Shown here one piece after another: positions 36,859 through 47,586 of a stretch of 64,000 nucleotides of DNA; the stretch's first letter is position 1; each line of letters begins with the position of its first letter. Both the position numbers and the translations under genes were made by a program. The notes below the pieces were generated by a model that made no database searches, was not told the DNA's origin, and was given only the letters and a program-made list of their open reading frames with translations. Origin of the DNA: Caulobacter segnis (GTDB taxonomy: Bacteria > Pseudomonadota > Alphaproteobacteria > Caulobacterales > Caulobacteraceae). The DNA is taken from the NCBI RefSeq assembly GCF_023935105.1, contig NZ_CP096040.1, positions 5,251,001-5,315,000 on the forward strand, written 5' to 3'.

Positions 36859-36887
36859 TTTACGCGGCCACGCTTCCTCGCTATCAA
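36859..36887 (+). promoter_or_regulatory. Housekeeping-type promoter of asd
   Basis: TTTACGCG at 36859-36866, 13 bp, GCTATCAA at 36880-36887. Transcription would start near 36894-36896, at the ATG of the leader peptide. Confidence 0.5.
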
Positions 36888-36909
36888 CCGCGCCGATGCA
36901 ATTCGCGCC

Positions 36910-38116
<1,207 letters not shown>

Positions 38117-38123
38117 CGGCCTT

Positions 38124-38249
38124 AGCGCCCCCTCCGGCCCTCCGGGCCACCTCCCCCGTTTCACGGGGGAGGAGATGGCGCGTTCATCCTCCCTCGCGAA
38201 GCGGGGGAGGTGGCGCGGCGCGAATACGCGCCGTGACGGAGGGGGCGCT
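38124..38249. repeat. Palindromic intergenic repeat between asd and LysR gene
   Basis: Arms AGCGCCCCCTCCG and CGGAGGGGGCGCT enclose CCCCCGTTTCACGGGGG and CCTCGCGAAGCGGGGGAGG hairpins. It fills the gap between convergent genes. Confidence 0.75.
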
Positions 38250-38255
38250 CAACGG

Positions 38256-39200
38256 CTAAGCCGGCGCCCGCCCCATCGGCCAGTCGACATCGACCTCGGC
38301 CGCCAGGAAGTCGATGAAGGCGCGCACCCGGGCGGGCAGCGGACCGGCGTGGCCGACATAGACGGCGCTGATCGTCTCGACGTCGCCGGGATTGAACGCC
38401 TCCAGCACCGGGACCAGCCGGCCGGCGGCGACGTCCTCGGCGATATGGAACATCGACAGCCGCGTGATCCCCTGCCCCGCCAGGGCCAGGCGTCCGGCGC
38501 TCTCGCCGTCGCCGACCATGGCCCGGCCACGGGCCGGCAGCCACGTCCGCTCGCCCGCGCCCGGCCCGCCTTCCATCAGGAATGGCCATTCGTCGCGATG
38601 CCGCGCGAAGTTGAAGGTGATCAGGTCGTGATGGGCCAGGTCGTCGGGATGCTTCGGCGTCCCCCGCCGCGCCAGATAGTCCGGCGCGGCGACCAGCGCC
38701 ATGCGGCTGTCGCCCAGCTTCTTGGCCACCAGCTGCGACGGCTTCAGCGGCCCCACGCGGATCGCCAGCTCGGCGCGTTCGTCCAAGAGATCGATCACCT
38801 GGTCCGTCAGGGTCACGTCGACCTGCACCTCGGGGTGCAGGGCGGTGAATCTCGGGATCAGGGGCAGCAGGTGATGCAGGCCAAACGGCACGTTGGAATT
38901 GATCCGCAGTCGGCCCCTGGGCGCGGCGCAGGCGGCGACGGACCGCTCGGCCTCGTCCAGGTCGGCCAGCACGCGCAGGGCGCGCTCATGGAAGGTCAGG
39001 CCCTCGGCGGTCAGCTGCAGTTTGCGGGTCGAGCGGACGACGAGGCGCGAGCCCAGCCGGGCCTCCAGCCGCGCCACCAGCTTGCTGACCGCCGAGGGCG
39101 TCATGCCCAGGGCCTTGGCCGCCGCGGTGAAGCCGCCCTCCTCCACCACGCGCGCGAAGACCTCCATCTCGCCGGAGCGGTTGATGTCCTGGCGCGCCAT
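38256..39200 (-). CDS. LysR-family transcriptional regulator
   Basis: 314 residues. N-terminal winged helix-turn-helix (MEVFARVVEEGGFTAAAKAL, then TPSAVSKLVARLEARLG), followed by a substrate-binding domain of the CrgA-like subgroup (INSNVPFGLHHLLPLIPRF). It is divergent from an MFS transporter, which it most likely controls. TCACAAGTGA at 39213-39222, just upstream of its start, is a candidate operator half. Effector unknown. Confidence 0.92.
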   Translation of the reverse strand: MARQDINRSGEMEVFARVVEEGGFTAAAKALGMTPSAVSKLVARLEARLGSRLVVRSTRKLQLTAEGLTFHERALRVLADLDEAERSVAACAAPRGRLRINSNVPFGLHHLLPLIPRFTALHPEVQVDVTLTDQVIDLLDERAELAIRVGPLKPSQLVAKKLGDSRMALVAAPDYLARRGTPKHPDDLAHHDLITFNFARHRDEWPFLMEGGPGAGERTWLPARGRAMVGDGESAGRLALAGQGITRLSMFHIAEDVAAGRLVPVLEAFNPGDVETISAVYVGHAGPLPARVRAFIDFLAAEVDVDWPMGRAPA

Positions 39201-39309
39201 CGTGCCCTCAAGTCACAAGTGAAGTTCCTCTTCGCAATCTAATTCATCGAACCGACCGGCGCTATCTGATCGTTCGGATACGCCCAAGCCGCCCATGGAG
39301 CCGGACGCC

Positions 39310-40476
39310 ATGCCCCTCGCCCTCTATGCCCTGACCGTCGGCGCCTTCGGCATCGGCGTCACCGAATTCATCATCATGGGCCTGTTGATCCAGGTCTCCG
39401 CCGATCTCGGCGTCTCGATCCCGGCCGCCGGCCTGCTGATGACCGGCTACGCCCTGGGCGTCTTCGTCGGCGCGCCGGTCCTGACCCTCGCCACCCGCCG
39501 CCTGCCGCGCAAGACCACCCTGCTAGTGCTGATGGCGATCTTCACCCTGGGCAACGCGCTGGCCGCCATCGCCCCGACCTATGGCGTCCTGATGGGCGCG
39601 CGCCTGGTCACGGCCCTGGCGCACGGGACCTTCTTCGGCGTCGGGTCGCTGGTCGCCGTCAGCCTGGTCCCGCCCGAGCGCAAGGCCTCGGCGATCTCGA
39701 TCATGTTCACCGGCCTGACCATCGCCACCCTGCTGGGCGTGCCATTTGGCGCGTGGCTGGGCCTGGCGTTCGGCTGGCGGATGGCCTTCTGGGCCGTGAC
39801 CGGCGTCGGCGCCCTGGCCTTCGTGGTGCTGGCCGCCCTGGTGCCCAAGGCCCAGGAGACGGTCGAGCCCGCCCCGCTGCGCGAGGAGTTCGCCGTCCTG
39901 GCCCGTCCGCAGGTGCAGCTGGGCCTTCTCATGACCGTGCTGGGCTTCGGCGGCGTGTTCGCGGTCTTCACCTATATCCAGCCGATCCTGACCGAGTTGG
40001 CCGGTTTCTCGAAGGAAGCCGTGTCGCCGATCCTGCTGGTGTTCGGCGCGGGTCTGGTGGCCGGCAACCTCGCCGGCGGCCGCTGGGCCGACAAGGGGCT
40101 GAACGCGGCCCTCGTCGGGACCCTGGCTCTGCTGACCCTGGTCATGGGCGCGTCGGCCTTCGCGTTCCACAGCCAGGCTGGGGCGGTCGTCGCCGCCTTC
40201 CTGCTGGGCGCGGCCGCCTTCGCCACCGTCGCGCCGCTGCAGATGCGGGTGCTGAGCCAGGCCGGCGGCGCGGGCCAGGGCCTGGCCTCCAGCCTGAACA
40301 TCGCCGCCTTCAACCTGGGCAACGCCTTCGGCGCCTGGCTGGGCGGGGCGGTGATCGCCCACGGCCCCGGCCTGTCGGCCGTGCCGCTGATCGCCGCCGC
40401 CGTGCCGCTGTCGGCCCTGGCGCTGGCCGGCCTGTCGCTCAGCCTGGAACGCCGCGCCCGTCCCGCCCTGGCCTAA
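39310..40476 (+). CDS. MFS transporter, AraJ-like drug/sugar efflux type
   Basis: 388 residues with 12 predicted helices; starts MPLALYALTVGAFGIGVTEF and has the motif-A-like loop LATRRLPRKTTLLVLMAIFT, typical of AraJ/arabinose-efflux-like proton antiporters. ATG 39310 is preferred to 39295 because GGAG lies 9 bp before it. Controlled probably by the divergent LysR protein. Substrate unknown. Confidence 0.9.
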   Translation: MPLALYALTVGAFGIGVTEFIIMGLLIQVSADLGVSIPAAGLLMTGYALGVFVGAPVLTLATRRLPRKTTLLVLMAIFTLGNALAAIAPTYGVLMGARLVTALAHGTFFGVGSLVAVSLVPPERKASAISIMFTGLTIATLLGVPFGAWLGLAFGWRMAFWAVTGVGALAFVVLAALVPKAQETVEPAPLREEFAVLARPQVQLGLLMTVLGFGGVFAVFTYIQPILTELAGFSKEAVSPILLVFGAGLVAGNLAGGRWADKGLNAALVGTLALLTLVMGASAFAFHSQAGAVVAAFLLGAAAFATVAPLQMRVLSQAGGAGQGLASSLNIAAFNLGNAFGAWLGGAVIAHGPGLSAVPLIAAAVPLSALALAGLSLSLERRARPALA

Positions 40477-40503
40477 CGAGGAAATGCTGCTAAGCACGGC
40501 CTT

Positions 40504-41274
40504 ATGCTGACCGATCCGCTGTTCTACGCCGTGGCGATCCCCGCCGTGATCCTGCTGGGCCTGGCCAAGGGCGGTTTCGCCGGCATCGGGGTGGTGGCCG
40601 TGCCGCTGATGGCGCTGGCGGTCTCGCCGGTGATGGCCGCGTCGATCACCCTGCCGATCCTGCTGGTCCAGGACGTGGTCAGCGTCTGGGCCTTCCGCAA
40701 AAGCTGGGACAAGGGGCTGCTGATCCTGATGCTGCCGGCCGCGGCGGTGGGGATCTTCCTGGGCTGGGCCCTGGCCGCCTTCGTCCGGGAGGCCGCCGTC
40801 GAGCTGGCGGTGGGGGCCATCTCGGTCGTCTTCGCCCTGCAGCGCCTGTGGGCCGAACGCGCGGTCAAGGCCGCCGAACAGGTCGCGGTCGGTCCGGCCC
40901 GACCCTGGCTGGGCGCGATCTGCGGCGCGGCGGCCGGCTTCACCAGCCAGATCGCCCACGCCGGCGGCCCGCCCTTCCAGATCTACGTCCTGCCCCGCCG
41001 GCTGGCGCGCGATACGTTCATCGGCACCAGCGCCATCTTCTTCGCGGTCGTCAACTGGATGAAGGTGCCCGCCTATATCGCCCTGGGCCAGTTCACGCCC
41101 AAGGTGCTGATGACCGCCGGCGTGCTGCTGCCGCTGGCCATCGCCTCGACCTGGGCCGGGGTCTGGGTCGTTCGCCGCGTGCCGGCCGAGGGCTTCTACA
41201 AGGTCATCTACGTGCTGTTGGTGGCGGTCGGCGGCAAGCTGGTGTTCGACGGCGCGCGCGGGCTCTTCTTTTAG
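40504..41274 (+). CDS. TSUP (TauE/SafE) family anion exporter
   Basis: 256 residues, about eight membrane helices. The start VILLGLAKGGFAGIGVVAVP and the second repeat AAGFTSQIAHAGGPPFQIYV carry the two TSUP signature motifs. The family exports sulfite or organosulfonates, or moves other anions. It follows the MFS gene by 27 bp and may be co-transcribed. Confidence 0.88.
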   Translation: MLTDPLFYAVAIPAVILLGLAKGGFAGIGVVAVPLMALAVSPVMAASITLPILLVQDVVSVWAFRKSWDKGLLILMLPAAAVGIFLGWALAAFVREAAVELAVGAISVVFALQRLWAERAVKAAEQVAVGPARPWLGAICGAAAGFTSQIAHAGGPPFQIYVLPRRLARDTFIGTSAIFFAVVNWMKVPAYIALGQFTPKVLMTAGVLLPLAIASTWAGVWVVRRVPAEGFYKVIYVLLVAVGGKLVFDGARGLFF

Positions 41275-41355
41275 ACGGGCTTGTTCTTCCTTTTTCTGGA
41301 CGATCGTGTCGCCGAGGCCCTTTCCCCGCCACGATGATGACCGCTTATATGTCAC

Positions 41356-41380
41356 GGAACGAACCTAGGGTTCGGACGTA
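41356..41380 (+). promoter_or_regulatory. Candidate general-stress promoter
   Basis: GGAAC, 16 bp, CGTA: one mismatch from the EcfG consensus, 24 bp before the hemolysin III gene. The spacer contains the palindrome CGAACCTAGGGTTCG. Confidence 0.35.
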
Positions 41381-41403
41381 GTTGCCATACGAACGGGCGG
41401 GCC

Positions 41404-42099
41404 ATGACTGCGAGCACCACCACGACCGACATCGTCGTCACCGAACAGCCGGTCGCGACGCACTACCCCACGGCGGGCGCCAAGTGCGCCGACCTGGTGG
41501 TGCACCTGGCCGGCCTGGCCTGCGCCCTCCTGGGCGGCGGCATCCTGCTGGGCCTGGCGTTCGGCCTGGGCGACCTGAAGCAGGTGGCGGCGGTCAGCGT
41601 CTACACCGTGGGCCTGATCCTGATGCTGTCGCTGTCGACCGCCTACAACTTCGCCAAGGCCCGCTGGCGGCCGCTGCTGCGCCGCTTCGACCACGCCGGC
41701 ATCTTCGTGATGATCGCCGCCTCGTACACGCCCTTCACCACCCAGAACCTGCACGGCTGGTGGGCCATCGGCATGACCTCGGCGGTGTGGACCGTCGCGG
41801 GCGTCGGCGTCTTCGCCAAGCTCGTCCTGCCGGGCCTGGACAAGCGCTTCTGGGTCGGCCTGTACCTGGCCCTGGGCTGGCTGGTCCTGGTCGCCATCAA
41901 GCCGATGATCGAGGGCTTGTCCTGGGTGGCCCTGCTGCTGCTGGCCATCGGCGGCGTCGTCTATTCCACCGGAACCATCTTCTACCTGATGCGTCGCCTG
42001 AAGTTCCGCCGCGCCATCTGGCACGGCCACGTGATCGGCGGCGCCGGCCTGCACTACGCGGCCGTCCTGGTGGGCGTGGTGCTGGCCAGCGCGCGCTAG
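41404..42099 (+). CDS. Hemolysin III (PAQR) family membrane protein
   Basis: 231 residues with seven predicted helices. Family marks are the SLSTAYNF segment followed by RRFDHAGIFVMIAASYTPF, and the C-terminal WHGHVIGGAGLHYAAVL with the metal-binding His residues. Function in bacteria is poorly defined. The patatin gene follows 22 bp later. Confidence 0.9.
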   Translation: MTASTTTTDIVVTEQPVATHYPTAGAKCADLVVHLAGLACALLGGGILLGLAFGLGDLKQVAAVSVYTVGLILMLSLSTAYNFAKARWRPLLRRFDHAGIFVMIAASYTPFTTQNLHGWWAIGMTSAVWTVAGVGVFAKLVLPGLDKRFWVGLYLALGWLVLVAIKPMIEGLSWVALLLLAIGGVVYSTGTIFYLMRRLKFRRAIWHGHVIGGAGLHYAAVLVGVVLASAR

Positions 42100-42121
42100 A
42101 AGCGCCCCCGGAGAGTTCAGC

Positions 42122-43393
42122 TTGGATCGCGATCCCGCCGGCAAGATCAGCCTTCAGGGCTTCTTCAAGGACTGGAAAGCCAGCGATCCCCTGCGCGGCA
42201 AGCGCCTGCCCGCCCCGCCCTCGGACCGTCCGGTCCAGGCCGCCGGCTTCCCGGGCGTGCGCCTGACCGTCGACCAGGCCGACGACGCGCTGCGCCAGGC
42301 CGCCGACCGCCTGGCCCCGCTGCGCTCGCTGATCGGGCGCGACGAGTTCAACATCCTGGCCCTGTCGGGCGGCGCGTCCGGCGGCGCCTACGGGGCTGGT
42401 GTTCTCGCGGGCCTGACCAAGGCCGGCCGGCGGCCCGACTTCGCCATCGTCACCGGAGTTAGCACCGGGGCTCTGATCGCGCCGCTGGCCTTCCTCGGCC
42501 CCGCCTGGGACGACCGCCTGACCGACGCCTATGTGGGCGGCCACGCCGCCGAGCTGCTCAGCCTGCGACGCCTGGGCCCCGCCCTGGGCCCCAGCATCTT
42601 CAAGGGCGAGTCGCTGGACGCCCTGGTCGACACCTTCGTCGACATGGAGATGGTCGAGGCCGTCGCCGTCGAGCACGCCAGGGGCCGGCGCCTGCTGATC
42701 GCCACCACCAATCTCGACAGCCAGCGCGCCGTGGTCTGGGACATGGGCGAGATCGCCACCCACGGCGGCGACGAGGCCCTGAAGCTGTTCCGCACCCTGC
42801 TGGTGGCCTCGTCCTCGGTGCCCGGCATCTTCCCGCCCAAGCTGGTCGAGGTCGAGACCGACGACCACATCTATCAGGAGATGCACGTCGACGGCGGCGT
42901 CGCCGCGCCGCTGTTCCTGATGCCCGACGCCCTGCTGCACTGGCGCAACCTGGGGCCCCGCTTCCGGCGCGGCCGGGTGCACGTGATCGTCAACACGGTG
43001 CTGGATCCCTCGACCCAGTCGACCCCGCCCGGCGTGGCCTCGATCATGGCCCGCAGCTTCGACACCATGCTGCGGTTCTCTTATCGACAGGCCTTGAGCC
43101 TGGCCGCCGGCTTCTGCTCGCGCCACAACCTGCCACTCAGCGTGGCCTCGATCCCGAGCAGCTTCGAAGGCTTCAACCTGCTGAAGTTCGAGACCGACCT
43201 GATGCGCCGCATCTACGACGCCGGCGTCGAGCAGGCGATGCAGGGCACGGTCTGGACCAGCGCGGTCGAGGAGCAGAGCCTGTGGCGCGGCCTGTTCAAG
43301 AAGCCGCTGGCGGCCTCTCCGGCGGCCGGCACGGGCGTGATGATCCGCGACGCCCCCGGCCCCGTGGGCATAGAGGCGCCGCTGGAGCCTTAG
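42122..43393 (+). CDS. Patatin-like phospholipase
   Basis: 423 residues. Oxyanion loop LSGGASGGAYGAG, nucleophile elbow GVSTGA (G-x-S-x-G) and catalytic Asp in VDGGVAAP give the Ser/Asp dyad of patatins, which release fatty acids from lipids. No signal peptide, so cytoplasmic or peripheral. Begins with TTG 42122; GGAGAG is 7 bp ahead. Same strand as hemolysin III gene and probably in the same unit. Confidence 0.9.
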   Translation: MDRDPAGKISLQGFFKDWKASDPLRGKRLPAPPSDRPVQAAGFPGVRLTVDQADDALRQAADRLAPLRSLIGRDEFNILALSGGASGGAYGAGVLAGLTKAGRRPDFAIVTGVSTGALIAPLAFLGPAWDDRLTDAYVGGHAAELLSLRRLGPALGPSIFKGESLDALVDTFVDMEMVEAVAVEHARGRRLLIATTNLDSQRAVVWDMGEIATHGGDEALKLFRTLLVASSSVPGIFPPKLVEVETDDHIYQEMHVDGGVAAPLFLMPDALLHWRNLGPRFRRGRVHVIVNTVLDPSTQSTPPGVASIMARSFDTMLRFSYRQALSLAAGFCSRHNLPLSVASIPSSFEGFNLLKFETDLMRRIYDAGVEQAMQGTVWTSAVEEQSLWRGLFKKPLAASPAAGTGVMIRDAPGPVGIEAPLEP

Positions 43394-43465
43394 TCGCCAC
43401 GCCGCCCTTGCGATCTTCGCGCGAGCGCCCGAAACTCGGCAACCTGAGGATCGGCGGGGAAAGAC

Positions 43466-45211
43466 ATGCGCAAGATGATCGTGGCGGCTTTCGCCGTCTG
43501 CCTGGCGACGCTGTCGCTGGCCGGGGGCGTCTCCGCCCAGTCCACGCCCGCGACCGCTCCGACGCCCGCGAGTCCTTCCGCGGAACGCCTGTCCGACGCG
43601 GCCATTCGGCAAATCCTGGTCCAGCGGGTCGATGTCGATCACATGGACCGAGGCGTGGTCGTCGGCGTGATCGACGCCCGCGGCCGACGGGTGATCGCCC
43701 ATGGCGTCAGCGACCCGGCCGACAACCACCCGATCGATGGCAAGACCCTGTTCGAGATCGGCTCGGTGACCAAGGCCTTCACCGGCCTGCTGCTGGCCGA
43801 CATGGTCCAGCGCGGCGAGGTCAAGCTGGACGATCCGGTCGTCAAACACCTGCCGCCGGGCGTGGTTTTGCCGACCCGCAATGGCAAGGCCATCACGCTA
43901 CTGGACTTGACCACCCACACCTCGGGCCTGCCGCGCCTGCCCGGCAACATGGCCATGACCGATCCCAAGAATCCCTACGCCGACTATACCGAGGCCCAGT
44001 TGGACGCCTTCCTGCGGAGCTACACGCTGACGCGCGACATCGGCGCCAGCTACGAATATTCCAATCTGGGAGTGGGCCTGCTGGGCCGGGCCCTGGCCTA
44101 TCGCGCGGGCGGCGACTACGAGACGGTGCTGCGCCGACGAGTGCTGGCGCCGCTGGGCATGGCCGACACCGCCATCACCCTGCCGCCGGCGCTCGCGGCG
44201 CGCTTTTCGGTGGGCCATTCGGGCGACCTGACGCCGACCCCGCACTGGGACCTGCCCGTCCTGGCCGGGGCGGGCGGCCTGCGCTCTTCGGCGGATGACC
44301 TTCTGAAGCTGCTGGCGGCCGAACTGGGCTATGTCGACACGCCGCTGAAGACGGCCATGGCCGAGCAGCTGGTCCCTCGCCGTTCGGCCGGCGGCAAGGT
44401 CCAGGTCGCGCTCGGCTGGCATGTCGCGCCCAACGGCGCCGGCGAGATCGTCAACCACGGCGGGGCCACCATGGGCTTCCAGAGCTTCGTGGGGTTCGAC
44501 CGCGCCAGCGGGCTGGGCGTCGTCGTGCTCAGCAATACCGCCAGCGTGATCGGCGTGGAGAATCTGGGCCTGCACCTGCTGGCCGGATGGCCGCTAAGGC
44601 AGCCCCCTAGGGCCCGAACCGCCGTGCCTATCGCGCCGGCCGCCTTCGACAAGCTGGCGGGACGCTACGCCCTGGCCCCGGAGGCCATCATGACCATCTT
44701 CCGCGATGGCGAGCGCATGCAGGCGCAGCTGACCGGCCAGCCGCCCGTCGAGATCTTCGCCGAAAGCCCCACCGCGTTCTTCGCCAAGGTCGTCGACGCT
44801 CAACTGACCTTCACCGTGGACGCCGAAGGCAAGGCAACGGCGCTGACCCTGCACCAGAACGGCCAGAACACCCCTGCCCCGCGCCTAGCCGACGGCGCCG
44901 CGGCGGCCACTCCGCCCGCGCCACCCCCGCCCCCGAACGTCGTGGCCCTGTCGCCGAAGGCCCTGGACGCCCTGACCGGGCGCTATGCGTTCGCGCCTTC
45001 GTTCATAATCACGATCACCCGCGAGACCGCGCGGCTCTTCGCTCAACTGACCGGTCAGCCCCGGTTCGAGATCTATCCGAAGAGCGAAACCGAGGCCGTC
45101 TGGACGGTCGTGCCCGCCAGCGCCACCTTCACGCTCGGCCCGGACGGCAAGGCCAGCAGCGTGACGCTGCACCAGAACGGCAGGGACCTGACCGCGACGC
45201 GGCTGCCGTGA
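43466..45211 (+). CDS. Exported beta-lactamase-fold serine hydrolase with duplicated C-terminal domain
   Basis: 581 residues with a signal peptide ending at SAQ. The class C beta-lactamase/esterase domain has SVTK (Ser100, Lys103), the Tyr-Ser-Asn triad SYEYSNLG and the HGG motif of VNHGGATMG. After residue 390 there are two similar DUF3471-like domains of about 85 residues (LAGRYALAPEAIMTIF...LTLHQNGQ and LTGRYAFAPSFIITIT...VTLHQNGR) joined by a Pro-rich linker. Role may be a periplasmic peptidase or esterase; activity on beta-lactams is unlikely to be its main job. Confidence 0.88.
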   Translation: MRKMIVAAFAVCLATLSLAGGVSAQSTPATAPTPASPSAERLSDAAIRQILVQRVDVDHMDRGVVVGVIDARGRRVIAHGVSDPADNHPIDGKTLFEIGSVTKAFTGLLLADMVQRGEVKLDDPVVKHLPPGVVLPTRNGKAITLLDLTTHTSGLPRLPGNMAMTDPKNPYADYTEAQLDAFLRSYTLTRDIGASYEYSNLGVGLLGRALAYRAGGDYETVLRRRVLAPLGMADTAITLPPALAARFSVGHSGDLTPTPHWDLPVLAGAGGLRSSADDLLKLLAAELGYVDTPLKTAMAEQLVPRRSAGGKVQVALGWHVAPNGAGEIVNHGGATMGFQSFVGFDRASGLGVVVLSNTASVIGVENLGLHLLAGWPLRQPPRARTAVPIAPAAFDKLAGRYALAPEAIMTIFRDGERMQAQLTGQPPVEIFAESPTAFFAKVVDAQLTFTVDAEGKATALTLHQNGQNTPAPRLADGAAAATPPAPPPPPNVVALSPKALDALTGRYAFAPSFIITITRETARLFAQLTGQPRFEIYPKSETEAVWTVVPASATFTLGPDGKASSVTLHQNGRDLTATRLP

Positions 45212-45225
45212 CGCCCGCCGCCCGC

Positions 45226-45252
45226 GTGAACCGTCGTTCAGCCACGGTTCAC
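45226..45252. repeat. Inverted repeat upstream of the DUF2799 gene
   Basis: GTGAACCGT (45226-45234) and ACGGTTCAC (45244-45252), perfect 9-bp arms, 9-bp loop, no T-run. Either an operator or a weak terminator. Confidence 0.45.
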
Positions 45253-45295
45253 ACGGCCAAGCTCTAAGCTCTCACGACAAGAGGGGAGCTTTGGA

Positions 45296-45949
45296 ATGCT
45301 AAGCCTATCGATGCGGAGCCTGATCATCGGGGCGGCGGTCGCCGCCGGAGCGCTGATGACGGCCAGTTGCGCGACCATCAGCAAGGAGCAGTGCCTGCGC
45401 GGCGACTGGGGCGCGGTCGGCTATGACGACGGGCTGGACGGCCGCCCGATGAGCCGGCTCGATGACCACGCCAAGGCCTGCGCCAAGACCGGGGTGACGC
45501 CCGACCCCGTCCCCTATTTCGCGGCGCGCGCCGAGGGGCTCAAGCGCTACTGCACCGAGCCGAACGGCTTCCGGGTCGGGCGCGAGGGACACACCTATGC
45601 CGGGGTTTGCGCGCCACCGGCCGAGGCCGAGTTCCTGGGTGGCTACGCCGACGGCGAACGCGTCCACGCCGCGACGCAGCGTTTGGAGTCCGCGCGATCC
45701 GACCTCAGTTCGGCCGACTCCCGGGCCGAAACGCGCGCCCGCCAGGCCGATGGCGTCGAGGACGAGCTGCGCAACCCCAAGCTCACCGACGAGCAGATCC
45801 GGGAACTGCGTGATCGCCTGAACCGGCTGCGTCGCGAACGTCGGGACGCCATCGAGGATGGCCGCCGCGCCGACGCGGCGATCCGCGACGCCGAGCGCGA
45901 GGTCGACGACTTGAGGGCCCGCTTCTCGCCTCGCTATGGCGGGTGGTGA
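45296..45949 (+). CDS. DUF2799 family lipoprotein
   Basis: 217 residues. Lipoprotein signal ending in MTASC. The DUF2799 core has a CLRGDWGAVGYDDGLDGR start and repeats GYADGERV; a C-terminal charged coiled coil (about 130-210) follows. The family is exported and of unknown function. GAGGGGA precedes the ATG. Confidence 0.85.
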   Translation: MLSLSMRSLIIGAAVAAGALMTASCATISKEQCLRGDWGAVGYDDGLDGRPMSRLDDHAKACAKTGVTPDPVPYFAARAEGLKRYCTEPNGFRVGREGHTYAGVCAPPAEAEFLGGYADGERVHAATQRLESARSDLSSADSRAETRARQADGVEDELRNPKLTDEQIRELRDRLNRLRRERRDAIEDGRRADAAIRDAEREVDDLRARFSPRYGGW

Positions 45950-45956
45950 GGGAGCC

Positions 45957-46298
45957 CTAGGCCTTCTTCAGCCAGCGCGCGCGCAGCTTGGCCACGTTCG
46001 GCGGATCGGCGCGGAAGTCCGAGGCCAGGCCCAGGCGGGCGTTGCACGAGGGGCAGCGGACGTGATCCTCGTCGGCCAGCTCGGCCGGCGGGTCGAAGCG
46101 CGTGCCGCAGGGCTTGCACTTCCAGTCCCCCACCGGCGGCGGCGGCGCGACGGGCGCGACCGGCGCGGCCGAGGGCGTGAACACGGTGGTGCGGGCCGAC
46201 GGCTTGACCATGCGCTCGAGCGGCGGCGGACCGCCGGGGGCGGCGACCGGGCTCTTGAGGCTCAGGGTCTTGCGGCGCGGGGGCTCGCTCTCGCTCAT
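45957..46298 (-). CDS. Small zinc-ribbon protein
   Basis: 113 residues. A Pro/Ala-rich disordered N-terminus is followed by one zinc ribbon (CKPCGTRFDPPAELADEDHV, then CPSC) and a basic end (LRARWLKKA). Soluble. Could bind nucleic acid or protein; no family recognised. It is separated from the DUF2799 gene by 7 bp, tail to tail. Confidence 0.6.
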   Translation of the reverse strand: MSESEPPRRKTLSLKSPVAAPGGPPPLERMVKPSARTTVFTPSAAPVAPVAPPPPVGDWKCKPCGTRFDPPAELADEDHVRCPSCNARLGLASDFRADPPNVAKLRARWLKKA

Positions 46299-46381
46299 GG
46301 TCTCGCTGGAGGCAGTGGACAGGACGGCGCTTGCTGCATGAAAGCGGCCGGGAACACAAGCTTAATAGGGGAAATGAATCC

Positions 46382-47376
46382 CTACCAGTGCGGCTTCAGG
46401 CTGAATGACAGGGCGACCACGTCATCCTTCTGGGTCGCCAGGCCCATGATGCCTTCCTTGGCGCGGATCTCGCGGTGGATATAGCCCAGCGAGGCCTGCA
46501 TCGGCCCGCGCCGCCAGGCGACGCCCGCCTGGCTGTCGCCGATCAGGCGGCTGGTGACATCCTGGGTCAGGCCCGCGCGGGTCCAGTCGCCGTTCTGACC
46601 GCGCAGCATGTTCAGGCCCACGGCTCGGCCGCTGGCGGCGGCGAAGATGTACCAGCGCCCGCGCTCGCCGAAGGCCTCGTCGCCCTCGCGCACGCCCAGG
46701 GCGTCGTTCACCCGGTCGCCCATGTTCTTCTTCTTGCCCAGGCGCACGGTGGCCCCGGCCTCGGCCGAGCCACCGGCCCCGCCATAGCCGAACCCGGCGT
46801 GAGGCGTGACGTCCAGGGCGAACTTGCGGCCTTTCAGCGAGACGGCCGAGGGCCAGCCGCGCGTGACGGTGACGTCGACGTCCCGGACGTCGTAGGCGTC
46901 GCTGTCGGGCCGCACCAGGGTCAGGGGGCGACGGCCGCGGTCTTGGCCACGCCCGCCATCGAGACGCGGACGCTGTCGATCGGCCCGCCGGCCTGGCCCT
47001 GGCGCGTGAAGGCGTTCGAGCGCCAGGTCACCGGACCGGCCCCGTCGTAATAGCGATCGGCATCGAGGATGCGGACGTCGCCGGCGGAGGCGGCGGCCGG
47101 CGACAGGGCGAAGCCGCCCTCCAGCTCGGCTTCCGGCGCGGCGACATCACTGGCCGCGAAGCCGGTGGCGCCCATCTTGGCCGGGTCCAGGGGACGCAGG
47201 CTCTCGGGCTTCAGCTGGAAGGACATCGGGGCGGGAACAGACGTCGCGGGGACCTTGGCCGCCTTGGCGGCCTTGCCAGCCTTTTGCGCGGCGCAGGCCT
47301 CGCCCGCATATGCGCCGACCACGGTCGCCACCATGGCCATCAAGCAGAAGACGGTGCGCTCCCCAGCGACCCTCAT
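46382..47376 (-). pseudogene. LpxR-like (DUF2219) outer-membrane protein, frameshifted
   Basis: A signal peptide (MRVAGERTVFCLMAMVATVV) and about 150 residues end at a TGA at 46923-46921. The rest continues in another frame as a beta-barrel (WYIFAAASGRAVGLNMLRGQ, AGVAWRRGPMQASLGYIHRE) ending in HW. One extra C in the C5 run (minus strand, 46928-46924) joins them as VAPLTLVRPDSDAYDV. The barrel part resembles lipid A deacylase LpxR; catalytic residues were not verified. Confidence 0.65.
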
Positions 47377-47504
47377 CCCGGATTCCCCAATCCCAACGGA
47401 TACCCAGCCTACGCGCTTCTCGACGTCTGTCCATGGCGACGAATGCGCACATGGTGAACCGCCGTGAACGCCTTCGGGTTCCGCTTTCCGCCACAAAGTC
47501 GCCG

Positions 47505-47542
47505 CAAAAGAAAACGGCGGCGCGATCCCCATCGCGCCGCCG
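47505..47542 (-). terminator. Rho-independent terminator after nrdA
   Basis: Perfect 12-bp stem (47515-47526 with 47531-47542), CCCC loop on the plus strand, followed on the minus strand by TTTTCTTTT. Confidence 0.85.
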
Positions 47543-47586
47543 TCCCCGTATTTTGAATCCGTGACGCCTTTACGGGCGGGCCACTC

